A DNA stretch of 64,000 nt, from assembly GCA_018340375.1 (NCBI GenBank), contig JAFFJZ010000071.1, forward strand, positions 720,611 through 784,610, in the 5' to 3' direction. This DNA is from Gonatopus flavifemur (lineage: Eukaryota > Arthropoda > Insecta > Hymenoptera > Dryinidae). The position numbers were made by a program, and so were the translations under genes. Shown here piece after piece: positions 11,501-21,490 of the stretch. The notes under the pieces are model-generated. The model did no database searches. It was not told the DNA's origin and saw nothing but the letters and a program-made list of their open reading frames with translations. Every line of letters starts with the position of its first letter. Position 1 is the stretch's first letter.

Positions 11501-11702
11501 GGTGTAAAAAGTCCGTTTCCAGTTCTAACGGAAATATCTTCACAAAATATCTTATCACTGTTATTTGAACATTTTGTGCACTATAAGAATGATGAGAGAA
11601 ACATTCATAATTGTATACAGTCGAAGAAAAATATTTAATATCCATCAATAACAACGTATTCACAGATATTTCCGTTAGAGCTGGAAACGGACTTTTTACA
11701 CC
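11501..11702. mobile_element. MITE with GGTGTAAAAAGTCCG termini
   Basis: GGTGTAAAAAGTCCGTTTCC at the left and CGGACTTTTTACACC at the right are exact complements over 15 bases. The arms continue for about 40 bases (TAACGGAAATATCTT). Confidence 0.8.
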
Positions 11703-11897
11703 GACTGTACCAGATTCGAGACGGTAAGGGGACGTACCCATAGCACGTGACTCATTTTTGACGATTATTTTTACCGACTCAGCACGTTGGTTAGAAAAGG
11801 ATATGCCTATACGATAGACAGAGAGGTTTGATATTATCGCTGGTATCCCCTTAAGTAGTGAATCCTGAATTCTGATTGGTTGATTTTGGATTTAAAC

Positions 11898-12124
11898 GGT
11901 TGACCTCCGTTGGCCCGAAGGTCCGTTAGCCCGAAGCACCGTTGGCCCGAAATCTAAAATCCCGAACGAGAGTGATCCCGAAAAAGTTTTGGTGACGTTT
12001 CATCTTATTCGCACATGACTAGTAACGTGCAGTGACATTTCGGGCTTACTCTCGTTTGGGATTTCAGATTTCAGGCCAACGGTGCTTCGGGCTGACGGAC
12101 CTTCGGGCCAACGGAGGTCCACCG
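11898..12124. mobile_element. Foldback element reiterating CCCGAA
   Basis: Both ends carry CCTCCGTTGGCCCGAAGG or its complement, and the arms run about 60 bases. CCCGAA/TTCGGG occurs about eight times at irregular distances. A relative with the same ends lies at 30595-30753. Confidence 0.75.
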
Positions 12125-12221
12125 GTTTCCTGGTTCAAGTTTTGAACCGAGTTGATGGGATTGGCCCTTAAAAAGCAGTCGGGCTAACGCCAGTTGAGCT
12201 CTACCTACGGTCGGGCACATT

Positions 12222-12360
12222 AGCTTCGTTCGTTCTAAGCTGTTCTGAGCTGCCCCAACGTGCTCCAGATATTTTTGATTGGCTCTTCTAGTTATACAAA
12301 TGGATTCATTGGTTTGGTGCAAGTTGGGGCAGCTTAGAACACCGTAGAACGAACGAAGCT
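12222..12360. mobile_element. Foldback MITE with AGCTTCGTTCGTTCTA ends
   Basis: The left end AGCTTCGTTCGTTCTA is matched by TAGAACGAACGAAGCT at the right, with GAGCTGCCCCAAC and its near-complement further in. ATT on both sides may be a 3-bp target duplication. Confidence 0.7.
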
Positions 12361-12737
12361 ATTGTCGTTCGGGGTAGAGTGTCATAGCCCCGAAGTTGCA
12401 TAACCCCGAAAATCAAATTATAAATTATGGTTTAAATCTATCACTGGGTACTTTTATATAGCGCAAGAGGGAATTATAACCGTGTTAATGGTTCATCAAC
12501 ACACTTAGATTGTACAAAATATCCTACATGTGAGTCGAAACATAAATTATAATCAGAAATTCGGAGTTATGCACCTTCGGGCTTACGAACATTGAGGCAT
12601 ATGAAAATTCGGACCAGTGACTCTTCGGGCCTATGAACGATTCGTGTACCAAACGATGATATGGTCCCCCGATGTAAACGAAGCCAATTCCAATACGTGA
12701 TTGATCGATTCCGGTGGATCTAGCGACTTGCTGGCGA
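12361..12737. repeat. Degenerate CCCGAA-punctuated stretch
   Basis: CCCCGAA occurs at 12390 and 12404, and TTCGGG-like motifs occur near 12578 and 12626, within otherwise unstructured sequence. This looks like an eroded relative of the CCCGAA foldbacks. No gene is seen. Confidence 0.4.
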
Positions 12738-12869
12738 CCCTGGCGAAAATTTTTGTCATAATTTCTCATAGTCCCAATTCATGGAGAAAATACGAAAAAT
12801 TCTATTCTTTCTCATATTTTCTCCATGAATTGGAACTATGAGAAATTATGACAAAAATTTTCGCCAGGG
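12738..12869. mobile_element. Near-perfect hairpin MITE, CCCTGGCGAAAA termini
   Basis: The arms of about 57 bases are almost identical complements, starting CCCTGGCGAAAATTTTTG and ending CAAAAATTTTCGCCAGGG, with a short loop. GACC-like bases on both sides may be the target duplication. Confidence 0.85.
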
Positions 12870-12935
12870 GACCCTGCCGCGCGTTCAGCATCTGCAAACC
12901 CTAGTAATAATATTTAGTGATAAAATGTGACCGCA

Positions 12936-13043
12936 TGGGAGCTCCAGCATCAAGCGTCAACATCAGAAGAAAAGAGAGAACGTGTCGGACCACTCTTTTT
13001 TTCCAATGTTGACGCTTGATGCTGAAGCTCCCATGCGTTCACA
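12936..13043. repeat. Long hairpin, AAGCGTCAACAT family, copy 1
   Basis: An inverted repeat with arms of about 48 bases (CATCAAGCGTCAACAT in the left arm) and a small loop rich in AGAGAG. Copies 2 and 3 are at 24270-24402 and 31701-31818. Confidence 0.8.
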
Positions 13044-13052
13044 GCTATAGCC

Positions 13053-13196
13053 CAGTGTGCACAGATTTGAAACGCCAACTTTACTCATACAGGCACAACG
13101 GTAATACATGTGAAGATGTGTTGCGTACATGTTTTCACATGTATATACTTTTATGTCCGTGTGGGTAGAGTCGGCGTTTCGAATATGTGATCACTG
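13053..13196. mobile_element. hAT-type MITE with exact 8-bp target duplication
   Basis: The element starts CAGTGTGCACA and ends TGTGATCACTG, with imperfect inverted arms of about 42 bases (GAAACGCC...GGCGTTTC). CTATAGCC stands on both sides (13045-13052 and 13197-13204). The 8-bp duplication and the CAGTG ends together point to hAT. No transposase lies inside. Confidence 0.88.
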
Positions 13197-13204
13197 CTAT
13201 AGCC

Positions 13205-14421
13205 AACAGAACAAGCGACGCCTAGTTGTTTCTGGCACACCTCACATACTATTCCTAGAAATCTATTGTTTCCGCAGATGTTGAACACACGGCTGGTTAG
13301 CAGCGTGGCCAACAAAATACTACCAGATTCCGCTGATTGATTAATTCCTATGAGGACAAGAATGAGATTGGGTGGCTTTGCAAGAAGCAGCCAATCCTCA
13401 TGCGCTGGTAGGATTCATTGGCAACGCTGCTGGTTAGAGGTTGCAGTACCCTGTGGTAAAGACCGTGTGTCAACGTACTTCCCTATAGTCTCCCATTATT
13501 ATAACCAGAATATATGTTTCAGCATATTTTAAAATAACAAATTATTCAAAGAAAACATTGCCTTTCAAGTAAGTTGAACCATGCATCATATATTTACCAA
13601 ACTAGACGCTAGACGTTCGTTGAACGTCTTGTTTGACGTAGAAGTTTGAATTGTTTTTATTGAAACGGCTTTCTCATTGAATTAAATATTGAGACACACA
13701 TACCTTCTCTTTTTTTCAACTGTAATTTATCAGAATTTTTCATGGGAAAGAAATGAATCTTGAATTTGGTTAATTAGCTCAAAGTGGACTTTGTCATATT
13801 TTATACAAAATTCATTTCAACACACTGTTCAAGCTTGAACGACATCATCAATATGAAAATAAGAAAATAGCAATATTATGTATTATGATTGCAGGTTTTT
13901 GAGGACGTACTATGTTCAGTGCTGGGAAAATATATGACTGTGAAAGTTCTTTGTTGCAAGTTGTAATATCCCTACTCACTCATGCATTGTCCATACTCAG
14001 CGTAAGTAATAAGGTGGCCCTATATTGATCTTAAATAACTTCTGAGTGAAAATGTAACTCCTAATGAGGGACTTCCTCAAGGTTCAATGTATTTTCCCTA
14101 CGCTGAGCACAGTACTTCCACATGCTTCTGCGATTGTGCACTATATGAAGTCCTTATTTTCATATTAATAATTTATTTTAAACCTCTCAGACAGTGTATA
14201 AGAACCACAGTCAACTAAAGTGAAGCACATTTGTGGGTGTATCACCAATTCAGCAATAAATTTCACTTCATCGTTTTTCTCCTATGTATTGAATACACTT
14301 TCGATATCTTTTTCATATTTTGAAGGAGTAGTATTGTACTTTCTTACATTCAAAAAAATAGTCCTTAGAAACAAAATGGAAACAAGATATATTTGCTCTT
14401 ATGTTTACATCTTCTTTTTAG
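13205..14421. other. Gene-free stretch upstream of the DUF4806 gene
   Basis: No coding exon is recognised. A weak inverted repeat (GGTTAGCAGCGT near 13300, GCAACGCTGCTGGTTAG near 13425) is present. The promoter and any 5' untranslated exon of the following gene should lie here, because its first coding exon is preceded by a splice acceptor. Confidence 0.45.
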
Positions 14422-14626
14422 ATGACGTATTTCATAGTAGAATTTGAGGATAGAGTCGCATTAATACCAGACGGATGGGTATCAGAGAACAAGGATTATG
14501 CATACTGGCCGAATAATAAAACAAAATTACAAATAAATTCCATGATTTCAAAAATGATATCACCAACCCTGAATGATCTGGATGATTGGGATTTTGTTAA
14601 AATCATTCGTATTCTTGGTTCAGCAG
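14422..14626 (+). CDS. DUF4806 gene, exon 1 (first coding exon)
   Basis: It starts at ATG directly after a TTTTTAG acceptor, so an untranslated exon probably lies upstream. It encodes 68 residues beginning MTYFIVEFEDRV and ends GGTTCAGCAG before GTATGG, leaving phase 1. The YWP motif and aromatic-rich spacing are typical of the N-terminal module found in this family. Confidence 0.8.
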
Positions 14627-15007
14627 GTATGGTGATGAATTATTCATCTTTTTATATTTCTATATTATTATTCATGTAATATGATATATCCTTGTTGTAA
14701 AAACCTGATTCAAATACATATTGAACCGCATAGACTTTTGTAATTTATCTGAATCAATGGGATTTGATGAGGGATTCAGGTGCTAGATTAAATCTTATAA
14801 AACCTTATAGGTTTTATGAAATCTAACAAAATCTTGTAGATACTATCTCAAATACACGTATCAAACAAGTGGAATAAAAACTGATGAATTAAATTAAATA
14901 CTATAAAATTCATCTATGCGGTTTTACAGGAATATTTCAACAGAGTTAATCTTATTAATACACCTTGAATTCCAAAAATATCACCTCACTCTCTGCAATT
15001 CTCCTAG

Positions 15008-15311
15008 ATTCCTATGATGAAGGATTAAAGAAATTAAAATTAGCAGAACATTTTTCTGATCTGGAAAGTGGTAACGAAGCCCGAGTAAAAAGTACCAGAC
15101 ATGAAAGGGCCAAAATCCAGTTCTCATCTGACAGCGACAATGATGGAATTATTACTTCTGCTGATGAAAGTGGAATGAAGTATAAAAGTTCGAAGAGTCA
15201 TAAAACCAAATCTTCAGAATTCCCATCAGCACCACAATCTCTCGAGAAGCAATCGTCTGTCAAACAAATCATGGATCCACCAAGTTCTCTTTTTCTTCGT
15301 TAGTTCCAAAT
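15008..15311 (+). CDS. DUF4806 gene, exon 2, with a 1-bp deletion
   Basis: After CTCCTAG the phase-1 codon completes as GAT, giving DSYDEGLKKLKLAEHFSDLE and then a Ser/Lys-rich linker. The frame hits TAG at 15301 just before the GTAAGT donor at 15312. A missing T in the run at about 15290-15294 would restore the frame into SLVPN and the phase needed by exon 3. Confidence 0.75.
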
Positions 15312-15457
15312 GTAAGTATAATAAATAAGGATTTTCAGAGTTTGTGAATATTTTTCACTGAGAAGCATCCATATTCAATCAAAATATAGGGATTAACGTT
15401 CCAAATGCATATTCTTGTGAAAATTCATTGATCAACGATGAAAATTGTAATTTCTAG

Positions 15458-15596
15458 TTTGGAGAATGTTCAAAATCTGTTGCAAATCCACCAAAGGAAG
15501 ACCCGAATCCAATACAAACAGTCAAATCTATATCAATGTCTCAAAGTCTCAAAGAACCAAAGTGCCATGCAGGCGGTGATGATGATCTTGACAAAG
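15458..15596 (+). CDS. DUF4806 gene, exon 3
   Basis: It is bounded by TTTCTAG and GTAAAA and encodes a polar linker (FGECSKSVANPPKEDPNP) of 46 codons in phase 0 to 1. Low-complexity linkers of this sort separate the two conserved parts of the protein. Confidence 0.65.
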
Positions 15597-16069
15597 GTAA
15601 AATGTAATGAATTTCCAACAATACATAATCATATCATGATTTTGGGTGAATTATTTTTTCTATAATTTACTCTTTATCCATGGTCCTTTATACATGGTAA
15701 CCATACTCTATATGGATAGGATCATCGTTCGTTCTATGTGCTCTAAGTTGCACCAAATTGTACCAAATCAATAATTTTGTTTTTATAATTGGAAATATCA
15801 AATCCGAAGTATTTAGAGAAAGTTGAGGTAACTTGAAGTACCTTGAACAAATTTGTCTGATATTAGAATCAGACGGTTTCCAACATGCTTAGTAGGAAAT
15901 TTGAAAAATAATTCTACCAGCATCCCATGCAGCAAAACAGTTCAAAGGACATCAATTCAGTTAACTTCGGGTAAATGAACTTTCGGGATTGTGAGGGTCT
16001 ACCTCATGCATTCATTTTGCATTCTTATAGTTCCGAATGAGTTAATCATGAATCATTTCTGAATTGGTG

Positions 16070-16175
16070 CCCAAGTAGCACCAGAACGTTGTATACGTAC
16101 TATGCACGTTCATAGTATATCTAGATATACTATGCACGTGCATAGTACATATATAACGTTCGGGTACTACTTGGG
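16070..16175. mobile_element. CCCAAGTAG-family hairpin MITE in a DUF4806 intron
   Basis: It starts CCCAAGTAGCACC and ends GGTACTACTTGGG. The arms meet at CTAG near 16119, giving an almost continuous 106-bp palindrome that repeats TATGCACGT/ACGTGCATA. Relatives are at 6926-7024 and 22900. Confidence 0.8.
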
Positions 16176-16489
16176 TGTTCTGTTGGAATAAAGCCCTTTG
16201 GAACATTCTACGGATATAGATAAGATATTTGGATACATTCCGAGTATTCTATGGATGACGCACACAATATTTTTCTACTTAAAAATGTCCTATGAATGTC
16301 GTAGTCATTGATTAAAAAATAATTTTTCACGAAACAATTTATTGGAAAATATTGTGAGTTCTCGTTCATAAATATTCATGTGCAAATAAAAACTTACTAT
16401 GAATTTACTGGTTATGCAATTATTATCAGTGAAAAGTAATATATTCAGTTTTTAAAATCCGCTACATATAAATATGCGTCAAATTTCAG

Positions 16490-16698
16490 ATTTTAAAAGA
16501 ATGGTCCTTAGAAAACTCAACGCAATTCGCTGCGATATTCGTGAGGTGAGAGAAATAATTGACGACCTCAGAAAAACAAATCAGTCTTTCAATGATCATG
16601 TAGATGAAATGACTGACATTGAGCTTTCTTTAAAAAATGAGATTGATCTGCAAAATCTCAGTGAGAAAATAAAAGATGTTCATTTCGCAACATCGCTT
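16490..16698 (+). CDS. DUF4806 gene, exon 4 (start of the DUF4806 domain)
   Basis: TTTCAG and GTAAGT bound 209 bases encoding DFKRMVLRKLNAIRCDIREV and onward to KIKDVHFATSL. This is the helical first part of the domain. The entering phase 1 matches exon 3 and the leaving phase 0 matches exon 5. Confidence 0.85.
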
Positions 16699-17113
16699 GT
16701 AAGTTTTTCAAATATTGATCTTTCAATTATACAGTGTAGGACTCCTTATAATAAATACACGGATCAGTGTAATTTTTTTGTTGAAAATATCGAATAAACT
16801 CGGATAAAAAGGAGACAAAAATTGCAGCAAAACTGATAGAAGCAAATTAAATCGTAAAATTTTGGTCCGGGTTTGTAAGACATTTTAGCAGGGTTTATTG
16901 CTATAATTTTATAATTTCTCTAATGATCGATTGTACTACGTTCAGATACGGTGGATTCATACCCAAATAACATAAAAATGTTTTGAATGCATTATCGATT
17001 TAAGGTAAGATTTTTCGTAACAGAATCTCCATATATGTATATATTATTGATAGATCAAAATTCAAATATCATTCTCCAATCATTTTACAAAATAAAACAT
17101 TCACTTCAGGAAC

Positions 17114-17535
17114 CTACCCAGCAAAAAATCTTGGATTGAAAAGAATAGAAAAGAATTGAGATTGAGGAATCTGAATTCGAATTTTGAAGTCATAGAATTC
17201 ATTTTGAAGAAATTCTATTCTTGTCTATTCTAACCTATTTCAAGTGAAATCTTATTCCAAATCTGCTATTCAATTTTAATTTTTCTAATGTCAAATTCAG
17301 GATACAATCCCTATGTTGTGAATGAATGTTGTTGATGACATTGATATCGCGATTCTCAATTCTAGGGCGAGACTTCAAAGAAGAATAGCAACTGAATTCC
17401 AGACACAAAATCCAAATCCAAATATTTCTATTTCTTTCTATTCTTTTGTTACAAACTTCGAATTGAAAAGAATTGAGAATAGGATTTTTCTATTCTTTTC
17501 CAATTCTTTTCCATTCCAGATTTCTTGCTGGGTAG
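17114..17535. mobile_element. Foldback MITE, CTACCCAGCAA termini, studded with GAATAGAA-like motifs
   Basis: CTACCCAGCAAAAAATCT at the left and AGATTTCTTGCTGGGTAG at the right are near-exact complements. AAAGAATAGAAAAGAATTG and its complement TTCTATTCTTTTC recur through the 422 bases. It lies in the intron between exons 4 and 5. Confidence 0.82.
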
Positions 17536-17652
17536 CTTTCAAAAATCGTTTACAAATCTTGTAGTGTTTGAAAGAAAAAGTTTTTTATTTCTATTCGGAA
17601 ACTTTTGATGAAATATGAAATAAGTATTTATTCCTTTCCATAATTTTTGCAG

Positions 17653-18052
17653 GTTAACGTACTCAAAAAAATTGGAGGAAAAAATGTACATGATTTAACA
17701 AGTGGTATTATGAAGCATTTGATGACAAATGAATTAGCTACACGGAAAAAAAAGAATAGTTGCAGCAGCTACTTAAATAGTCGATTTTCGACCATCTACT
17801 TAAGTAGTTGCTGCAGCTACTTAGTAGTCAGGACAAGTAACCCGTTAGCTGTCTCAACTAATTCGAAATACCTCAGGTATTTACGTTAGTCAGTGCAACT
17901 ATCGAATTACTTATCCTGACTACCAAGTAGCTGCAGCAACTACTTAAGTAGATGGTCGAAAATCGACTATTTAAGTAGTTGCCGCAACTATTTCTTCTTT
18001 TCCGTGTATAGTTGGGCTGGAGCTAAAAAAAAAAATCTTTGGAGAAATATGA
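17653..18052 (+). pseudogene. DUF4806 gene, exon 5, split by a MITE
   Basis: After TTTTGCAG the frame reads VNVLKKIGGKNVHDLTSGIM and on to TNELA, the core of the domain. The coding sequence is then cut by the 266-bp palindrome and resumes as YSWAGAKKKNLWRNM before a weak GTTTTT donor at 18053. Removing 17742-18005 joins GCT-ACG-TAT in frame and leaves the phase 1 that exon 6 needs. Removing one TA repeat instead does not. Confidence 0.7.
17741..18006. mobile_element. Palindromic MITE inserted in a DUF4806 exon
   Basis: It runs CACGGAAAAAAAAGAATAG to TCTTCTTTTCCGTG with arms of about 115 bases repeating CTACTTAAGTAG-like and GCTGCAGC motifs. TA flanks both ends (17739-17740 and 18007-18008). 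Frame arithmetic would instead fit insertion into TACGTA without duplication, so the insertion type is unsettled. Confidence 0.85.
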
Positions 18053-18147
18053 GTTTTTTACCAATTATTCTACGTTTGTATCAATTCATTATTCATGAAT
18101 CCAATGTGCATGTATTTATAAATTTACGAATCCAATATTTTTTACAG

Positions 18148-18247
18148 GGAGTATTCGAAGTGTATATCCAGACACCACAGAGAGAGCTGTTGTGGGATCA
18201 ATAGGGAAATGGTTGGCAGGTGCTACTTTGAGAAGAACTAAAGAACT
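18148..18247 (+). CDS. DUF4806 gene, exon 6
   Basis: TTTACAG precedes GG-AGT, giving SIRSVYPDTTERAVVGSIGK and then WLAGATLRRTKEL, the C-terminal end of the DUF4806 domain. It ends CT before GTAAGA, leaving phase 2. Confidence 0.8.
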
Positions 18248-18394
18248 GTAAGATCCAAGTTTTTTGATAACTCCTTGCTTTTTTACAATAACAATAGAAC
18301 GTCGTTGAAGTTTGAATCACTAATCAAATCGAAGTATTCGTGAAATACTGGATTGATTCCAATATACCTCCTCATCATCATGAAGTAATCAGTC

Positions 18395-20482
18395 TTACGA
18401 CTGGTTTGATGAAACCCTCCACCCCTGTCTATTATCCGCCAAACGTTTAATTTCTACATATCTACTACATCCCTTGTCTTGTACGATTTGCTTCATATAA
18501 CTTGCTCTAGGTCTACCTTTACCAGTTTTACCATTCATTTTCCCTTCCAATATTGTTTTCAATAAACTCTCATGCCGTAATGTGTGTCCTATAAGATTGC
18601 TTCTCCTTTTCACGATGTGTTTCAAAAGATTTCTTTCTTCATTTATCTGCTCGAGTACTTCTTCATTTTTGACTTTGTCTATCCATTTTATTCTGAGCAT
18701 CCTCCTATAACACCACATTTCAAAAGCTTCAAGTCTTCGTTGATCAGTTTTCCCCATTGTCCAAGTTTCGCAACCATATAATGCTGTGCTCCAAACGTAA
18801 CTTTTCAAGAATTTCTTCCTTACTTCCAAGCTTATATTTTTTGAGCATAATAACTGTCTCTTTTGATAAAAAGCCTGTTTCCCTTGTGCTATTCTTGCTC
18901 TTATATCTCTTTCGCTTTTGCCGTTCTCTGTAATTATGCTTCCTAGATATTTGAATTCTTTCACCTGTTCAATTGTCTCGATATCTATTTTGATTCTCGT
19001 TCTTCTAGCTGTTTTCGCTGCTGTACACATCATGAATTTTGTTTTGTCTTTATTTATATTCATACAATAGTTTTCCAATAATATTGTTCTCATGGTGTTG
19101 AGAATATTTTCTAACTCAGTACTACTCGTGGCCAATATAGCTATGTCATCCGCGAATCTCAACATACTTATATTTTCTCCCTGGATCTGTAATTTCGATT
19201 GAATTTCCTCCTTCACTTCGTTCATTGCTTCTTCTATATATAAATTGAACATCAGTGGCGATAATGAGCATCCTTGTCTCATTCCTCTCCTTATTTGTGC
19301 TACCCCTTCCTGACCCTCTATGTCTATTATTGCACTTTGATTCTTATATAATTCGTATATTATTCTTCTATCTTTATAATTTATTCCCACCTTCTTCAGG
19401 ATCGCAAACATCTTCTCCCAGTCCACATTATCGGAAGCCTTTTGTATATCTACAAAACCTATGTACACAGATTTCTTCAGCGCTATCCTTTTCTCTATTA
19501 CTGCCCTGAGTGCTAAGATTGCTTCTCGCGTTCCCCTATTTTTTCTAAAACCAAACTGATCCTCTGCCAATCTACTCTCTATTTTATTTTCCATCCTCCT
19601 GTATATAATTTTGGTCAGTATTTTCGAAGCATGTGAAGTTAAACTGATCGTTCTGTAGTTCTCGCATTTGTCTGCCCCTTGTTTTTTTGGGATAGCGACA
19701 ATTTTATTCTTTTGGAAATCTTCCGGTACTTCTCCTTTTTCGTACATATCTCTAATCAATTCAAACAGTGCGTCGCGAGTTCCTTCACTGGAGGCTTTTA
19801 TAAGGTCCGCACTGATGCCATCTATGCCTGCCGCTTTATTATTTTTCAATTCTTTCAAAGCCTTGTCGAATTCTGATCTCAATATCGAATCTCCCAATTC
19901 TTCCTCATCTACATCCTCCTCCTTCTCTAATAGTGCTATATCATCGTTTCCTCTATACAAGTCTTCCAAATGATTGATCCACTGTTCTATTTTCTCTTCC
20001 GTTTTTATCAATTGTCGTCCTAGAGAGTTTCTAATCTTATTGCTTCTAGATTTCATTTGTCCGAAAAATCTTTTAATAATCCTATATGCTTTATCTATTT
20101 TTCCTAAATGCAATCTTATTTCTATTTCCTGACATTTCTCTTCTAACCACTGTTCTTTTGCTTCCCTTGATTCTCTTATTATTTTATTTCTCAATGATTT
20201 GTATCGTTGCTGGCCTTCTTGGCTATCATTATTCTTGTATTTTCTTCTTTTATTTATCAATTCTAAAATTTCTCCCGTTATCCATGGGTTTTTAGCTTCT
20301 ACTCCATCATTCTTCAAAATCTTATCCGCACATTCTCTTATATTCCCCTTCATCTTTGTCCATCTCCTTTCTATTCCCAAGTCTTTCTCTTTTTGATCTC
20401 CCAATTTTTCATCCAACATTTTCTCGAATGCCTCATGTGTTTGTTTTTGCTTGAGGTTCTTCAAATTCCATCTTTTCTGCAT
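18395..20482 (-). CDS. LINE reverse transcriptase half
   Basis: This 695-residue frame (coding sense continues upstream to about 20524) carries the reverse transcriptase that copies element RNA at the nicked target. Visible motifs are NYRTISLTS near residue 276, motif A FVDIQKASDNVDW with D345, QGCSLSPLMFNLYIEEAM near 404, and RFADDIAIL with D445-D446. The C-terminal region (SYVWSTALYGCETW, then GKGRPRASY) is typical of RTE-like insect and vertebrate elements. Motif A has S where F is usual (AFD to ASD), which may reduce activity. The listed ATG is internal, because in the intact element the frame was continuous with the endonuclease half now lying inverted beside it. Confidence 0.92.
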   Translation of the reverse strand: MQKRWNLKNLKQKQTHEAFEKMLDEKLGDQKEKDLGIERRWTKMKGNIRECADKILKNDGVEAKNPWITGEILELINKRRKYKNNDSQEGQQRYKSLRNKIIRESREAKEQWLEEKCQEIEIRLHLGKIDKAYRIIKRFFGQMKSRSNKIRNSLGRQLIKTEEKIEQWINHLEDLYRGNDDIALLEKEEDVDEEELGDSILRSEFDKALKELKNNKAAGIDGISADLIKASSEGTRDALFELIRDMYEKGEVPEDFQKNKIVAIPKKQGADKCENYRTISLTSHASKILTKIIYRRMENKIESRLAEDQFGFRKNRGTREAILALRAVIEKRIALKKSVYIGFVDIQKASDNVDWEKMFAILKKVGINYKDRRIIYELYKNQSAIIDIEGQEGVAQIRRGMRQGCSLSPLMFNLYIEEAMNEVKEEIQSKLQIQGENISMLRFADDIAILATSSTELENILNTMRTILLENYCMNINKDKTKFMMCTAAKTARRTRIKIDIETIEQVKEFKYLGSIITENGKSERDIRARIAQGKQAFYQKRQLLCSKNISLEVRKKFLKSYVWSTALYGCETWTMGKTDQRRLEAFEMWCYRRMLRIKWIDKVKNEEVLEQINEERNLLKHIVKRRSNLIGHTLRHESLLKTILEGKMNGKTGKGRPRASYMKQIVQDKGCSRYVEIKRLADNRQGWRVSSNQS

Positions 20483-20621
20483 TTTCCTTTTCTTCTTCAG
20501 AGATTTGAATTTCAGAGAACATTTCTACCTTGACATGTTTCAATACTTCCCGAGGAAATGAAACCTTTTTCCTAACCTGGAATATTATGTAACAAAAACA
20601 AACAAACAAATTAATAAATAC

Positions 20622-21490
20622 ATGATGGCGCTGTCTCGGGTAAAATATTCCGGAGGTAAACTAGTCTCCCGTTCGGATCTCCGGGTGGAGGCTGCTCGAG
20701 GAAGCTTCATCAGCAAGGAACGAAAACCGAAGAATAGGATAGGGAAAAGAAACAACATTCTTCGAGTCGGAGCGTGGAATGTTAGATCACTGAGGCAAGC
20801 GGGAAAATTAGAAAATTTGAAATTAGAAATGAATAGGTTGAATATAGACGTAATGGGGATTAGCGAAATGAGATGGCCACAAGAGGGCGATTTCTGGAGT
20901 GGGGATTATAAAATAATTCATACAGGATCAAAGAACGGTCAAGCAGGTGTAGGAATTGTAATGCATAAAAGAGTAGGAAATAGAATAGAAAATTATTTGC
21001 AACATAATGAACGTGTGATGATGGTTAGAATCAGAACAAAACCGGTAGACACAGTCATAGTCCAAGTATACATGCCCACATCTGCATATTCGGAGGAAGA
21101 TATTGAAAAAACGTACGAAGAAATAGAAGGAGTGATAGAATATGTGAAGGGAGAAGAGAATTTGATAGTGATGGGGGATTGGAATGCGGTAGTAGGACAA
21201 GGAAAAGAGGATCACATTATAGGAGATTTCGCGTTAGGGAGGAGGAACGATAGAGGACAACGTTCAGTCGAATTTTGTGAAAATCATAAGATGGTTATCA
21301 CAAACACTTTATTCGAAAATCATCCAAGAAGAATCTACACTTGGAAAATGCCAGGAGATACAGCAAGATACCAAATTGATTACATATTAGTGAAACAAAG
21401 ATTTAGAAACCAAGTGAAAAACTGTAAAACTTATCCCGGTGCAGATATAGATAGTGATCATAAGATGTTGATGATGAAATGTTCTCTGAA
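20622..21490 (+). CDS. LINE endonuclease half (APE-type), inverted relative to the reverse transcriptase
   Basis: An exonuclease-endonuclease-phosphatase domain starts at ATG 20622, preceded by a roughly 96-bp A-rich leader. The motifs are WNVRSLR with N53, GISEMRW with E82, VMGDWNA with D186 and N188, QIDYI with D253, and SDHKML with D279-H280, all as expected for an active nicking endonuclease. Element sequence ends about residue 289 (KCSL). The remaining 16 codons to the stop at 21539 are intron sequence of the host gene. In the original element the frame ran on into the reverse transcriptase. Confidence 0.92.

Noticed and set aside
14422..14679. Independent 85-codon gene
   Set aside because: A GTATGG donor at 14627 and phase match to 15008 make it the first coding exon of the DUF4806 gene.
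18584..20396. Plus-strand hydrophobic frames opposite the reverse transcriptase
   Set aside because: Shadow frames of a strongly supported minus-strand coding region.
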